Source of the DNA: CALHVX01 sp964640725
Lineage (GTDB): Bacteria; Pseudomonadota; Gammaproteobacteria; Pseudomonadales; Azotimanducaceae
Assembly: GCA_964640725.1 (NCBI GenBank)
Contig: CAZXIJ010000050.1
Span: 1 to 17,914, forward strand
Reading direction: 5' to 3'
Length of the DNA: 17,914 nucleotides
The position numbers and the translations under genes were made by a program. Below, piece by piece: positions 1 through 6,275 of the stretch (position 1 is the first letter of the stretch; the number at the start of each line of letters is the position of its first letter). The notes beneath the pieces are model-generated. The model was not told the origin of the DNA and ran no database searches. It saw only the letters and a program-made list of their open reading frames with translations.

Positions 1-1
1 C

Positions 2-7
2 TATACA
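2..7 (+). promoter_or_regulatory. Possible -10 element of the first operon
   Basis: TATACA lies 20 nt before the first start codon. It resembles the TATACA upstream of the CYP153 gene at 3294-3299. Any -35 element or operator lies outside the window, so this is only suggestive. Confidence 0.25.
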
Positions 8-26
8 CATTCCCCAGGGGGCACCT

Positions 27-1136
27 ATGACCAGCAGCAAACAGATTTTCTCTACCCTCGAGGCCAACGGCACGCTCACCGTAGAGGTTGGCGACATCGA
101 TGTGCCGGCCCCGACCGGCGATCAGGTGCTGGTCAAGATGGAGGCGGCCCCCATCAACCCGTCGGATCTGGCTCTGCTGTTTAGCGCAGCAGATCTGGAG
201 AACGCCGAATACTCCCCCGGTAAGGTGGTAGCGCAGATGCCGGAGCCCTTCCTGAGCGGGCAAAAAGGTCGCCACGGCCAGCGCTTGCCCGTAGGCAACG
301 AAGGCGCCGGCGAAGTGATCGCGACCGGCGATGGCGCGATGGCCAAGGCGCTGATGGGGCAGCGGGTGGCCTGCGTGCCCGGCAGTGCCTACGGCCAGTA
401 TTGCCTGGCCCAGGCGCCCATGTGCCTGCCTCTTGGCGACGTGTCCTCGGTTGACGGCGCTAGCGCCTTCGTCAACCCGATGACTGCTCTCGGCTTTGTC
501 GAGACCGCGAAGATGGAGGGCCAGGACGCGATCCTGCACCTCGCCGCCGCCTCGAACCTCGGCCAGATGCTCAATCGCATTTGCCTGGAAGACGGCCTCA
601 AGCTCGTGAACGTGGTCCGCAAACAGTCGCAGGTCGATTTGCTGAAGAGCCAGGGCGCGAAGTACGTGGTCAACTCATCCGACGATGACTTCATGGATCA
701 GCTGCGCAGCGCCATCGACGAGACCGGCGCCTACCTGGGTTTTGACCCCATTGGCGGCGGCGACATGAGCGATGCCTGCCTGAAAGCCATGGAGCAGGTC
801 GCCGCATCCAAGATGGGCGAGTTCAGCCGCTACGGCTCCGACCAGGACAAGAAGATGTACGTGTACGGGCGCCTGGATCTCGGTCCCACAGTCCTGACGC
901 CCAGCTACGGCCTGCAGTGGACGATCTCGGGCTGGCTGCTCACGCCGTTCCTGGCCAAGGCAGGCATGGAGACCATGGTGCGCATGCGCAAGCGCGTCGT
1001 CGAGGGCATCACGAGCACCTTTGCCAGCAGCTACAAGCAGCACGTGAGCCTGGAGCAAATGCTGGAGAAGGACGCGGCGATCGACTACCGGGCCATGCGG
1101 ACCGGCGAAAAGTACCTGGTCACGCCGCAAGCCTGA
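27..1136 (+). CDS. Zinc-type alcohol dehydrogenase-like / quinone oxidoreductase-like MDR protein
   Basis: A 369-residue member of the medium-chain dehydrogenase/reductase superfamily, expected to be a cytosolic NAD(P)H-dependent oxidoreductase acting on an alcohol, enal or quinone. The N-terminal GroES-like part carries PINPSDL (42-48) and GNEGAGEV (90-97), both typical of quinone oxidoreductase/enoyl reductase-like MDRs. The Rossmann part begins near residue 165 with HLAAASNLGQM (171-181), a variant of the usual AxxGxxG nucleotide loop. I see no clear structural-zinc cysteine cluster, so a zinc-free enzyme is likely. The ATG has AGGGGG (16-21) five nt upstream. The next gene starts 8 nt after the stop, so it leads a probable three-gene operon. 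The substrate cannot be told from sequence. The family call is firm. Confidence 0.88.
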   Translation: MTSSKQIFSTLEANGTLTVEVGDIDVPAPTGDQVLVKMEAAPINPSDLALLFSAADLENAEYSPGKVVAQMPEPFLSGQKGRHGQRLPVGNEGAGEVIATGDGAMAKALMGQRVACVPGSAYGQYCLAQAPMCLPLGDVSSVDGASAFVNPMTALGFVETAKMEGQDAILHLAAASNLGQMLNRICLEDGLKLVNVVRKQSQVDLLKSQGAKYVVNSSDDDFMDQLRSAIDETGAYLGFDPIGGGDMSDACLKAMEQVAASKMGEFSRYGSDQDKKMYVYGRLDLGPTVLTPSYGLQWTISGWLLTPFLAKAGMETMVRMRKRVVEGITSTFASSYKQHVSLEQMLEKDAAIDYRAMRTGEKYLVTPQA

Positions 1137-1144
1137 GCGAGCCG

Positions 1145-1859
1145 ATGCGCAAGCGACTGCTGATCCTGTTCCTGTGCGCGACCGGCTGCGCGGTTCCTGA
1201 GGCGCCGCCGGCGCCTGCGGCACCTCCTGCACCGCAGGAACAGAATGTCAGCCCGGACATCAACGACAACTACAAGAGCCCCGAGCTGGACGTCGAGCGC
1301 TGGGCCGAACGGTTCAGCGGCGAAAGCCGCGAGGTCTTTGCCGCGCGCTACGATGTCCTGGCCGCGCTCGGCCTCGAAGCTGGCGACCGCATCGCCGATG
1401 TCGGCGNNNNNNNNNNNNNNNNNNNNNNNNNNNNNNNNNNNNNNNNNNNNNNNNNNNNNNNNNNNNNNNNNNNNNNNNNNNNNNNNNNNNNNNNNNNNNN
1501 NNNNNNCGGCGGCGGATGGGCTGACCAACGTCCAGACGGTGCTTGGAGAAGATCGCGCGTCCGGGCTTCCGGCAGGTTCTGTCGATGTCATTTTCCACTG
1601 CGATACCTACCATCACTTCGAGTACCCCATGTCCATGAACCGGGACCTGGCCCGGGCGCTCGTGGTCGGCGGCGAACTGTTCGTGCTCGAGTTCGAGCGC
1701 ATTCCCGGGGTGACCCCGGATTGGGTGCTGGAACACGTCCGCGCCGGCAAAGCCGTGGTGCGCGAAGAGCTTGAGGGCAGCGGATTCACGTTCGTCGAGG
1801 AGCTGGCCGTGCCCGGGCTGAAGGACAACTATCTGTTGCGCTTCAAAAAGTCGTCCTGA
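1145..1859 (+). CDS. Lipoprotein-type class I SAM-dependent methyltransferase (interrupted by assembly gap)
   Basis: The protein starts MRKRLLILFLCATGCA: a basic N-terminus, a hydrophobic core and a lipobox-like ATGC at residues 12-15, followed by a Pro/Ala-rich linker. The body is a class I methyltransferase. AALGLEAGDRIADVG is the beta-1 strand leading into the SAM-binding glycine loop, which is hidden in the gap. After the gap come NVQTVLG, the SVDVIFHCDTYHHF strand (motif IV region) and GGELFVLEFERIPG. The frames before and after the 100 N differ, so the true gap length should be a multiple of three; family spacing suggests roughly 110-120 nt. This is an assembly effect and not a frameshift. 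It sits 8 nt after the MDR gene and 7 nt before a second lipoprotein gene. Substrate unknown. An exported SAM enzyme is odd, because SAM is cytosolic. Confidence 0.8.
1407..1506. other. Assembly gap (100 N) inside the methyltransferase gene
   Basis: Exactly 100 N, a nominal scaffold gap. It hides the SAM-binding loop of the methyltransferase and leaves the two flanking coding parts in different frames. Confidence 0.97.
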
Positions 1860-1866
1860 GCGACCG

Positions 1867-2409
1867 ATGCTGCTGAGCCGGGTCGCTGCGCTCGCCGGCC
1901 TGCTCGCGCTGCTGATGGTGGGCACCGCTTGCTCAACGTCACCGAGCAAGGCCGCGGCGGGTGTGACGACCGTGTATCTGGTCCGGCACGCCGAGAAGCA
2001 CAGCGACAGCCGTGATCCGCACCTTACCGATGCTGGCCGGGCGCGGGCCGAGGCCCTCGCCGCTCGCCTTGACGGCGAGTCGCTCACTGCGATTTTAACC
2101 ACCAACTACCAGCGCACACGCGAAACCGCCGCGCCCGTCTCCAAGCGGCAGGGCATCAAGCCGAGGTTCTATGATCCAGGTCGCCTTCCGGAACTGGCAC
2201 TGTCCCTGCAACAGCAGAACGGCGCAATACTGGTTGTTGGCCACTCAAACACAACAGCCCGCCTGGCCGAGCTGCTTGGGGCACCAGACTTTGGCCGGAT
2301 TAACGAAGCCAACGAGCACGATCGGCTGTACGTCCTGGCGCTCGAGGGCGACCGCCTGATCAGCGCTCGGCTCGAGCGCTACGGCAAAAGAAAGGTGCCG
2401 ATCTCCTGA
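1867..2409 (+). CDS. Lipoprotein histidine phosphatase (phosphoglycerate mutase-like, SixA type)
   Basis: A 180-residue histidine phosphatase superfamily protein. The catalytic RHAEK motif is at 40-44, with His41 the phosphate acceptor. The second-half VVGHSNT (123-129) supplies the other catalytic His126, and the TNYQRTRETA segment (79-88) supplies the usual phosphate-pocket arginine. The N-terminus (residues 1-21) is a hydrophobic signal followed by Cys22 in GTAC, so it is probably a lipoprotein facing the periplasm. The short size matches the SixA/phosphohistidine phosphatase-like branch and not phosphoglycerate mutase proper. It starts 7 nt after the methyltransferase stop and ends the operon. 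Its last 31 bp overlap the convergent hydrolase gene. The natural substrate is unknown. Confidence 0.85.
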   Translation: MLLSRVAALAGLLALLMVGTACSTSPSKAAAGVTTVYLVRHAEKHSDSRDPHLTDAGRARAEALAARLDGESLTAILTTNYQRTRETAAPVSKRQGIKPRFYDPGRLPELALSLQQQNGAILVVGHSNTTARLAELLGAPDFGRINEANEHDRLYVLALEGDRLISARLERYGKRKVPIS

Positions 2410-3191
2410 CTTCGAGTGGCGTCGGGGCCTACATCCCGACGGCGCACTTCCGGGATTTTCTCCAGCGCGAGGGACATGCCCTCGTCCAGATGCTCATCCG
2501 GGTTGCCAAGGCACAATGTGAGCACTGCAATCAATGGCAACCGCGATTCCAGATCGTGCTGGAACACAGCCTGATAGGCCAGGTGGTAGGTCTCCAGCGA
2601 ATTCAAAACGTCCATCACCAGATTGTGCAGGACCACCGGGTCGAAGGTACCTCCGGTGCGCAGGTGCGCCGCGTCTTGCTTGTAGTAGGGAAAGAAAATC
2701 ATCTGGTCGCGAATGAACTGCCAGGCCCAGGGGAATTGAGATCCGGACGCGTCCGGTGACCGGGGCGGCGCGTAGCGCGCCTGAAACTCGCGCCGGAGCG
2801 CATCGTCAAAATGCGCCAGCCCTTCCAGGATCAAACGCTGCACGCGGCCTGGGTTGCGGATGGCCCACTCGATGGCAATGTGCGCGCCCGTATGGGTGCC
2901 GTAGACGCTCAGGCTCTGGACTCCGAGGGCCTCAGCCACCCGGTCCAAGGCGTCGGCGTAGTAAGGAACATCGGGCGCCGCTACCGCCGGCGCCGGCGAC
3001 TGCCCGTTCCCCAGCGTGTCCGGCGCCACAACAAAAAACCGGTCGCCTAGAGCCGCGATCAGGGGCTCCAGCGATTGTGAGGACGACGGCGAGGCGTGCA
3101 GCAGAAATACTGCCGGGCGGCCATCGCGCCGGCCAGCGGTGCGATAGTGCACCTGCCCTTCGGCGATGGTCACGAATGCACGCTCTATCAA
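2379..3191 (-). CDS. Alpha/beta hydrolase family protein with His at the nucleophile elbow
   Basis: A 270-residue alpha/beta hydrolase fold protein. LLHASPSSS (30-38) matches the oxyanion-hole strand (normally HG), VVAPDTLGNGQS (54-65) matches the strand-4 region, and SVYGTHTGAH (95-104) matches the nucleophile elbow. The elbow reads G98-T-H100-T-G102, so His stands where GxSxG enzymes have Ser. No obvious catalytic His is seen in the short C-terminal tail. Hydrolases with an HTG elbow are, to my knowledge, a recurrent subgroup, so this need not be a dead gene, but its chemistry is unclear. The start is TTG, chosen because GGAG lies 7 nt upstream (3202-3199). It is divergent from the CYP153 gene and overlaps the phosphatase gene tail to tail by 31 bp. 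Confidence 0.8.
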   Translation of the reverse strand: MIERAFVTIAEGQVHYRTAGRRDGRPAVFLLHASPSSSQSLEPLIAALGDRFFVVAPDTLGNGQSPAPAVAAPDVPYYADALDRVAEALGVQSLSVYGTHTGAHIAIEWAIRNPGRVQRLILEGLAHFDDALRREFQARYAPPRSPDASGSQFPWAWQFIRDQMIFFPYYKQDAAHLRTGGTFDPVVLHNLVMDVLNSLETYHLAYQAVFQHDLESRLPLIAVLTLCLGNPDEHLDEGMSLALEKIPEVRRRDVGPDATRSQEIGTFLLP

Positions 3192-3198
3192 GGTTTTG

Positions 3199-3202
3199 CT
3201 CC
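3199..3202 (-). promoter_or_regulatory. Shine-Dalgarno deciding the TTG start of the hydrolase
   Basis: On the minus strand GGAG lies 7 nt before TTG at 3191. No ATG or GTG in frame has a comparable site, which supports TTG as the start. Confidence 0.55.
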
Positions 3203-3268
3203 AGCGAACGGTCGAGCATCATTCCAGCAGGAGATGGGAGCGATATCAAAGGGCCAAACGCTGACTCA

Positions 3269-3292
3269 CACACCCTGCCTGGGCCGGGTGTG
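3269..3292. promoter_or_regulatory. 24-bp inverted repeat, candidate operator of CYP153
   Basis: The outer arms CACACCC (3269-3275) and GGGTGTG (3286-3292) are perfectly complementary. The inner arms GCC (3277-3279) and GGC (3282-3284) share the same centre, leaving one mismatch pair and a central TG. The right arm runs into the TATACA -10 box of the P450 promoter, an ideal place for a repressor or activator site. It lies between the divergent hydrolase and P450 genes. A simple RNA hairpin is the alternative. Confidence 0.5.
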
Positions 3293-3299
3293 CTATACA
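3291..3299 (+). promoter_or_regulatory. Extended -10 promoter element of CYP153
   Basis: TGCTATACA matches an extended -10 (TGn followed by TATACA). No good -35 hexamer sits 16-18 nt upstream; the inverted repeat occupies that space, which suggests regulated transcription. The predicted start would be near 3306, giving a leader of about 25 nt. Confidence 0.4.
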
Positions 3300-3317
3300 T
3301 TGGGCTCCTGGGACAAC

Positions 3318-3322
3318 AGGGG
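3318..3322 (+). promoter_or_regulatory. Shine-Dalgarno choosing ATG 3331
   Basis: AGGGG lies 8 nt before ATG 3331 but only 2 nt before ATG 3325, and it overlaps GTG 3322. The third codon of this start cluster is therefore the likeliest start. Confidence 0.5.
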
Positions 3323-3330
3323 TGATGACC

Positions 3331-4587
3331 ATGAGCGAAGCAAGCAGCAACGAGGCGATCCAGGCACAGGCGCCGCTGCGTGACCTGCACCTGGCAGACC
3401 CCGCGCGGTTTGCCGACGCCACCATCCTGCCGCTCTTCGAGCGGCTCCGGCAGGAAGCACCCGTGCACTACTGTGCCGACAGCCCCTACGGGCCCTACTG
3501 GTCAATCCTGCGCTATGAGGACATCCAGCAGATCGATCAGGACCACGAGCGGTTCTCCTCCGAGGCGCGTCTGGGCGGCGTGCAGATAGACGACGGCATC
3601 GTCGGCGACCCGAACAGCGACTTCTTCGTCTCGAGCTTTATCACCACCGACCCGCCCTCGCACGGCCCCATGCGCAAGGCTGTGAACAGCATCGTGCGGC
3701 CGCAGAGCCTGATGCACTTCGAGCAGCTGATCCGCGAGCGCGCTGTGCGCACGCTGGAGGATCTGCCGGTGGGAGCAACCTTTGACTGGGTCCCCGCGGT
3801 ATCGATCGAGCTGACCACGCAGATGCTGGCCACGCTGTTCGATTTTCCCTTCGAAGAGCGCTACCGGCTGACGCGATGGTCAGATGTCACCACGGCCGAA
3901 GAAGGCTCGCCCCTGATCGAGAGCCCGGCGGCCCGCATCGCCGAACTCATGGAGTGCCTGAGCTACTTCAAAGAACTCAAAGCCGCGCGCCGGGACGGGC
4001 CGCCAAAGCTGGACCTGGTCACCATGCTCGCACAGGACGCCGCCACAAAAGACCAGCCGGACGCGGAGTTTCTGGGGAACTTGATGCTATTGATCGTGGG
4101 CGGCAATGACACCACCCGCAACACCATGAGCGGCAGCATCAACGCCTTCCACCAGTTCCCGGATCAGCTCGACCGCCTGAAGGCAGAGCCGGCGCTGCTC
4201 GGCTCCGCCGTGTCAGAAATCATCCGCTGGCAAACGCCCCTGGCCCATATGCGCCGCACCGCACTGGCCGATGTCGAGATCGGTGGCCAGACCATTCGCA
4301 AAGGCGAGAAGGTCGTCATGTGGTACTACTCCGGCAACCGCGACACGGACGCCTTCGAGCGCCCGGACGACCTGGACATCGAGCGCCGGAACGTGCGCAA
4401 ACATCTGTCCTTTGGCTTTGGGGTGCACCGCTGTCTGGGCATGCGCCTGGCCGAGATGCAGCTCAAGATCCTCTGGGAAGAAATCCTGAAGCGCTGGTCG
4501 CGCATCGAGATTGTCGAGCCGCCGCAACGCGTGTACTCAAACTTCGTGAACGGCTACGAGCAGATGCTGGTGAAGATTCATCCTTGA
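3331..4587 (+). CDS. Cytochrome P450, CYP153 family (terminal alkane / fatty acid omega-hydroxylase)
   Basis: A soluble bacterial class I P450 of 418 residues from ATG 3331 (421 from GTG 3322). It has the I-helix oxygen-activation motif GGNDTTR (257-263), the K-helix EIIR (296-299) and the heme loop FGFGVHRCLG (361-370) with proximal ligand Cys368. Several segments match my memory of CYP153A enzymes closely: IELTTQMLATLFDFPFEER, LTRWSDVTTA, SEIIRWQTPLAHMRRTAL and ILWEEILKRW. CYP153 enzymes hydroxylate the terminal carbon of medium-chain alkanes, alcohols, fatty acids or terpenes, using electrons from ferredoxin and ferredoxin reductase. Neither partner gene is in this window. The MDR dehydrogenase and SDR nearby could oxidise the alcohol product, but that link is inference. 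The exact substrate is not readable from sequence. Confidence 0.93.
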   Translation: MSEASSNEAIQAQAPLRDLHLADPARFADATILPLFERLRQEAPVHYCADSPYGPYWSILRYEDIQQIDQDHERFSSEARLGGVQIDDGIVGDPNSDFFVSSFITTDPPSHGPMRKAVNSIVRPQSLMHFEQLIRERAVRTLEDLPVGATFDWVPAVSIELTTQMLATLFDFPFEERYRLTRWSDVTTAEEGSPLIESPAARIAELMECLSYFKELKAARRDGPPKLDLVTMLAQDAATKDQPDAEFLGNLMLLIVGGNDTTRNTMSGSINAFHQFPDQLDRLKAEPALLGSAVSEIIRWQTPLAHMRRTALADVEIGGQTIRKGEKVVMWYYSGNRDTDAFERPDDLDIERRNVRKHLSFGFGVHRCLGMRLAEMQLKILWEEILKRWSRIEIVEPPQRVYSNFVNGYEQMLVKIHP

Positions 4588-4627
4588 CCCAACGCCATAT
4601 CTAGGGCTAGCCGATCCTGTCAGCTCC

Positions 4628-5320
4628 TTGCTGCACCTTGTCGGTGCCGCCGTGTTCGCCGCTCTCGGCGTCGGGCTCCTGCAACGTGCCCGGGAAAACG
4701 GGCTACCGGTTGCCGTGATCGCCATTTACGTGGCGGGCGTGCTTTTCGTGCTGACCGTCAGCGGCATCTTTCACGCCCTGCCGCGAGAGACCGACATCCG
4801 GTACCTGTTCAAAGTACTCGACCACGCCGGCATCTTCTTCCTCATCGCCGCCACCTTTACCCCCGTCCACCTCCTGCAGCTCCAGGGATTCATGCGCTGG
4901 GGCATGCTGGCCCTGGTCTGGCTCGCAGCCGTGACCGCCATCGTCGTAAAATCCATCTGGTTTGATGCCATGCCGGAATGGCTGGGCCTAACCCTGTACC
5001 TGGGACTCGGTTGGGCCGGTCTCATCTCCGCCGTCGCCCTTTACCGCATCTTCGGTCTCGCGCCGCTGGCGCCGCTGCTGGGCGGCGCGGTCGCCTACAC
5101 GCTGGGCGCCGCTCTGGAGTTCGCCGAAGTGCCGACCATCGCCAGCGGCATCTTCGCCTCCCACGAGATCTTTCACGTCCTGGTACTGGTCGGCGTCGCT
5201 CTGCACTGGGAGTACATCCGCCGCGTCGTTGTAGCATCGCACTGGCGTGTGGATCCATCCTACGCGGGGTCGCGCACCAATCTGGGCCGACCAAAGGGCA
5301 GTGGCGCCTTGTCCGAGTAG
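4628..5320 (+). CDS. Hemolysin III / PAQR-family membrane protein
   Basis: A 230-residue polytopic inner-membrane protein with about seven hydrophobic segments. It carries the metal-site signature of the hemolysin III/PAQR family: S45-x3-H49 in TVSGIFHALP, D65-H66 in LDHAGIFF, and H179-x3-H183 in SHEIFHVLVL. Bacterial members are annotated as hemolysin III or YqfA; their biochemical role is poorly defined. The first usable start in frame is TTG at 4628. The codons before it read LGLADPVSS and look like the conserved N-terminus of the family, but they contain no ATG, GTG or TTG before the in-frame stop at 4571, so the true start is uncertain. The C-terminal tail after about residue 202 looks non-conserved and runs 61 bp into the convergent SDR gene. 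It may be cotranscribed with CYP153, 40 bp upstream. Confidence 0.85.
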   Translation: MLHLVGAAVFAALGVGLLQRARENGLPVAVIAIYVAGVLFVLTVSGIFHALPRETDIRYLFKVLDHAGIFFLIAATFTPVHLLQLQGFMRWGMLALVWLAAVTAIVVKSIWFDAMPEWLGLTLYLGLGWAGLISAVALYRIFGLAPLAPLLGGAVAYTLGAALEFAEVPTIASGIFASHEIFHVLVLVGVALHWEYIRRVVVASHWRVDPSYAGSRTNLGRPKGSGALSE

Positions 5321-6144
5321 TACGCCGCCAGGTCGGCCACGCTCATCGGCTCATCGGAAAAGTGTTCGTAGTACTCCTGGGGATGCGCCCACAGCGCCGT
5401 GCGACGCCCGTTAAAGGACAGGCACTGGCCATTCATCTGCGCTGCGTGGTCGCTTAAGAGCCAAACCAGGCCTTGCGCGACCTCCGCCGGCGCACCGAAA
5501 CCCAGCTCCACCGGCGCAGGCGCCTTGCGCCCGTCCTGGGCAGCCTGAGCACCGGCGCGCTCGAAGACCACCTGCGTCATGTCTGTGTCTGCAACCGGCC
5601 ACATCGTGTTGACGCGAATGTCCGAGCGACTCAGCTCGAGCACCGCCGACCGCAGCAAACCGAGCATGCCCTCCTTCGCCGCCGCGTAGTTCGACTGGCC
5701 AAAACCGCCCGCCAGCCCGGACCCGGAGGTGATCTGCACGATATGGCCGCCACTGCCTTTCATGGCGAGGGCCGCGTACTTCGTGGTCAGAAACGCGCCC
5801 CGCAGGTGCACAGCGATCACGTCGTCCCACTCCTGACTCGTCATCTTCAGGAGCGTGCGATCCCGCACGATGCCAGCGTTGTGCACCATGGCATCGATGC
5901 CGCCAAAGCGCTCGACGCAGCAGTTAACCAGCCCTTCGACCGTCGCTTCTTCGGCCACAGACCCGACCACGCTCTCGACCGTGCCGCCAGCGCCCTGCAC
6001 GGCATCGACAGTTTCCGCCAGCGCCGCTTCGTTCGTGCCATTCACCACGACCCGAGCGCCATTGTGCGCACAGGCGACCGCGAAGGCTCGTCCGAGCCCT
6101 CGCGATGACCCGGTGATAACGACCCGTTGACCCTCTAGCACCAT
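5260..6144 (-). CDS. Short-chain dehydrogenase/reductase (SDR, 3-hydroxyacyl-CoA dehydrogenase-like)
   Basis: A classical SDR oxidoreductase of about 294 residues. TGSSRGLG (11-18) is the NAD(P) glycine loop, NAG (89-91) the structural motif, and Ser140, Tyr153 and Lys157 (YAAAK) the catalytic set. There is no acidic residue after RVVVNG (31-36), so NADP preference is possible. The C-terminal extension after SFNGRR (GRRTALW, then PMSVADLAAYY) makes it longer than FabG. It recalls the SDR domain of multifunctional 17beta-HSD4/(3R)-hydroxyacyl-CoA dehydrogenases, which act on acyl-CoA or steroid substrates. I chose ATG 6144 (MVLEGQRVV); GTG 6153 is an alternative adding three residues. It overlaps the hemolysin III gene by 61 bp at the 3' end and has a perfect inverted repeat just upstream. 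Confidence 0.88.
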   Translation of the reverse strand: MVLEGQRVVITGSSRGLGRAFAVACAHNGARVVVNGTNEAALAETVDAVQGAGGTVESVVGSVAEEATVEGLVNCCVERFGGIDAMVHNAGIVRDRTLLKMTSQEWDDVIAVHLRGAFLTTKYAALAMKGSGGHIVQITSGSGLAGGFGQSNYAAAKEGMLGLLRSAVLELSRSDIRVNTMWPVADTDMTQVVFERAGAQAAQDGRKAPAPVELGFGAPAEVAQGLVWLLSDHAAQMNGQCLSFNGRRTALWAHPQEYYEHFSDEPMSVADLAAYYSDKAPLPFGRPRLVRDPA

Positions 6145-6157
6145 ATCCCTCACCCAT

Positions 6158-6187
6158 AGCTGTCATTCAAGGCTTAGCCTGACAGCT
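6158..6187. promoter_or_regulatory. Inverted repeat upstream of the SDR gene
   Basis: Perfect 8-bp arms AGCTGTCA (6158-6165) and TGACAGCT (6180-6187) are separated by 14 nt. A nested small stem AGGC/GCCT (6170-6173 and 6177-6180) partly shares the right arm. It lies 13 nt before the SDR ATG, in the divergent spacer, so it could be an operator or a 5'-leader hairpin. Confidence 0.4.
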
Positions 6188-6264
6188 GGACGCTGGAGAA
6201 TCCACGGGGCACCAGGGCGGCGATGGGGTACGATTTCTCTTCGCAGACGCGTTGGCACCGGAAC

Positions 6265-6270
6265 GGAGAG
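6265..6270 (+). promoter_or_regulatory. Shine-Dalgarno deciding TTG 6276
   Basis: GGAGAG lies 5 nt before TTG 6276. Starting there yields a clean signal peptide, whereas the upstream TTG 6252 would add eight unrelated residues. Confidence 0.6.
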
Positions 6271-6275
6271 GCAAG

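Noticed and set aside
1407..1506. Apparent frameshift in the methyltransferase
   Set aside because: The frame change coincides with a nominal 100-N gap, so it reflects an unknown gap length and not a mutation.
917..1774. A long plus-strand frame spanning the dehydrogenase tail and the methyltransferase
   Set aside because: Its middle part is the real methyltransferase N-terminus from 1145. The part before is an out-of-frame shadow of the dehydrogenase, and the part after the N gap is in the wrong frame.
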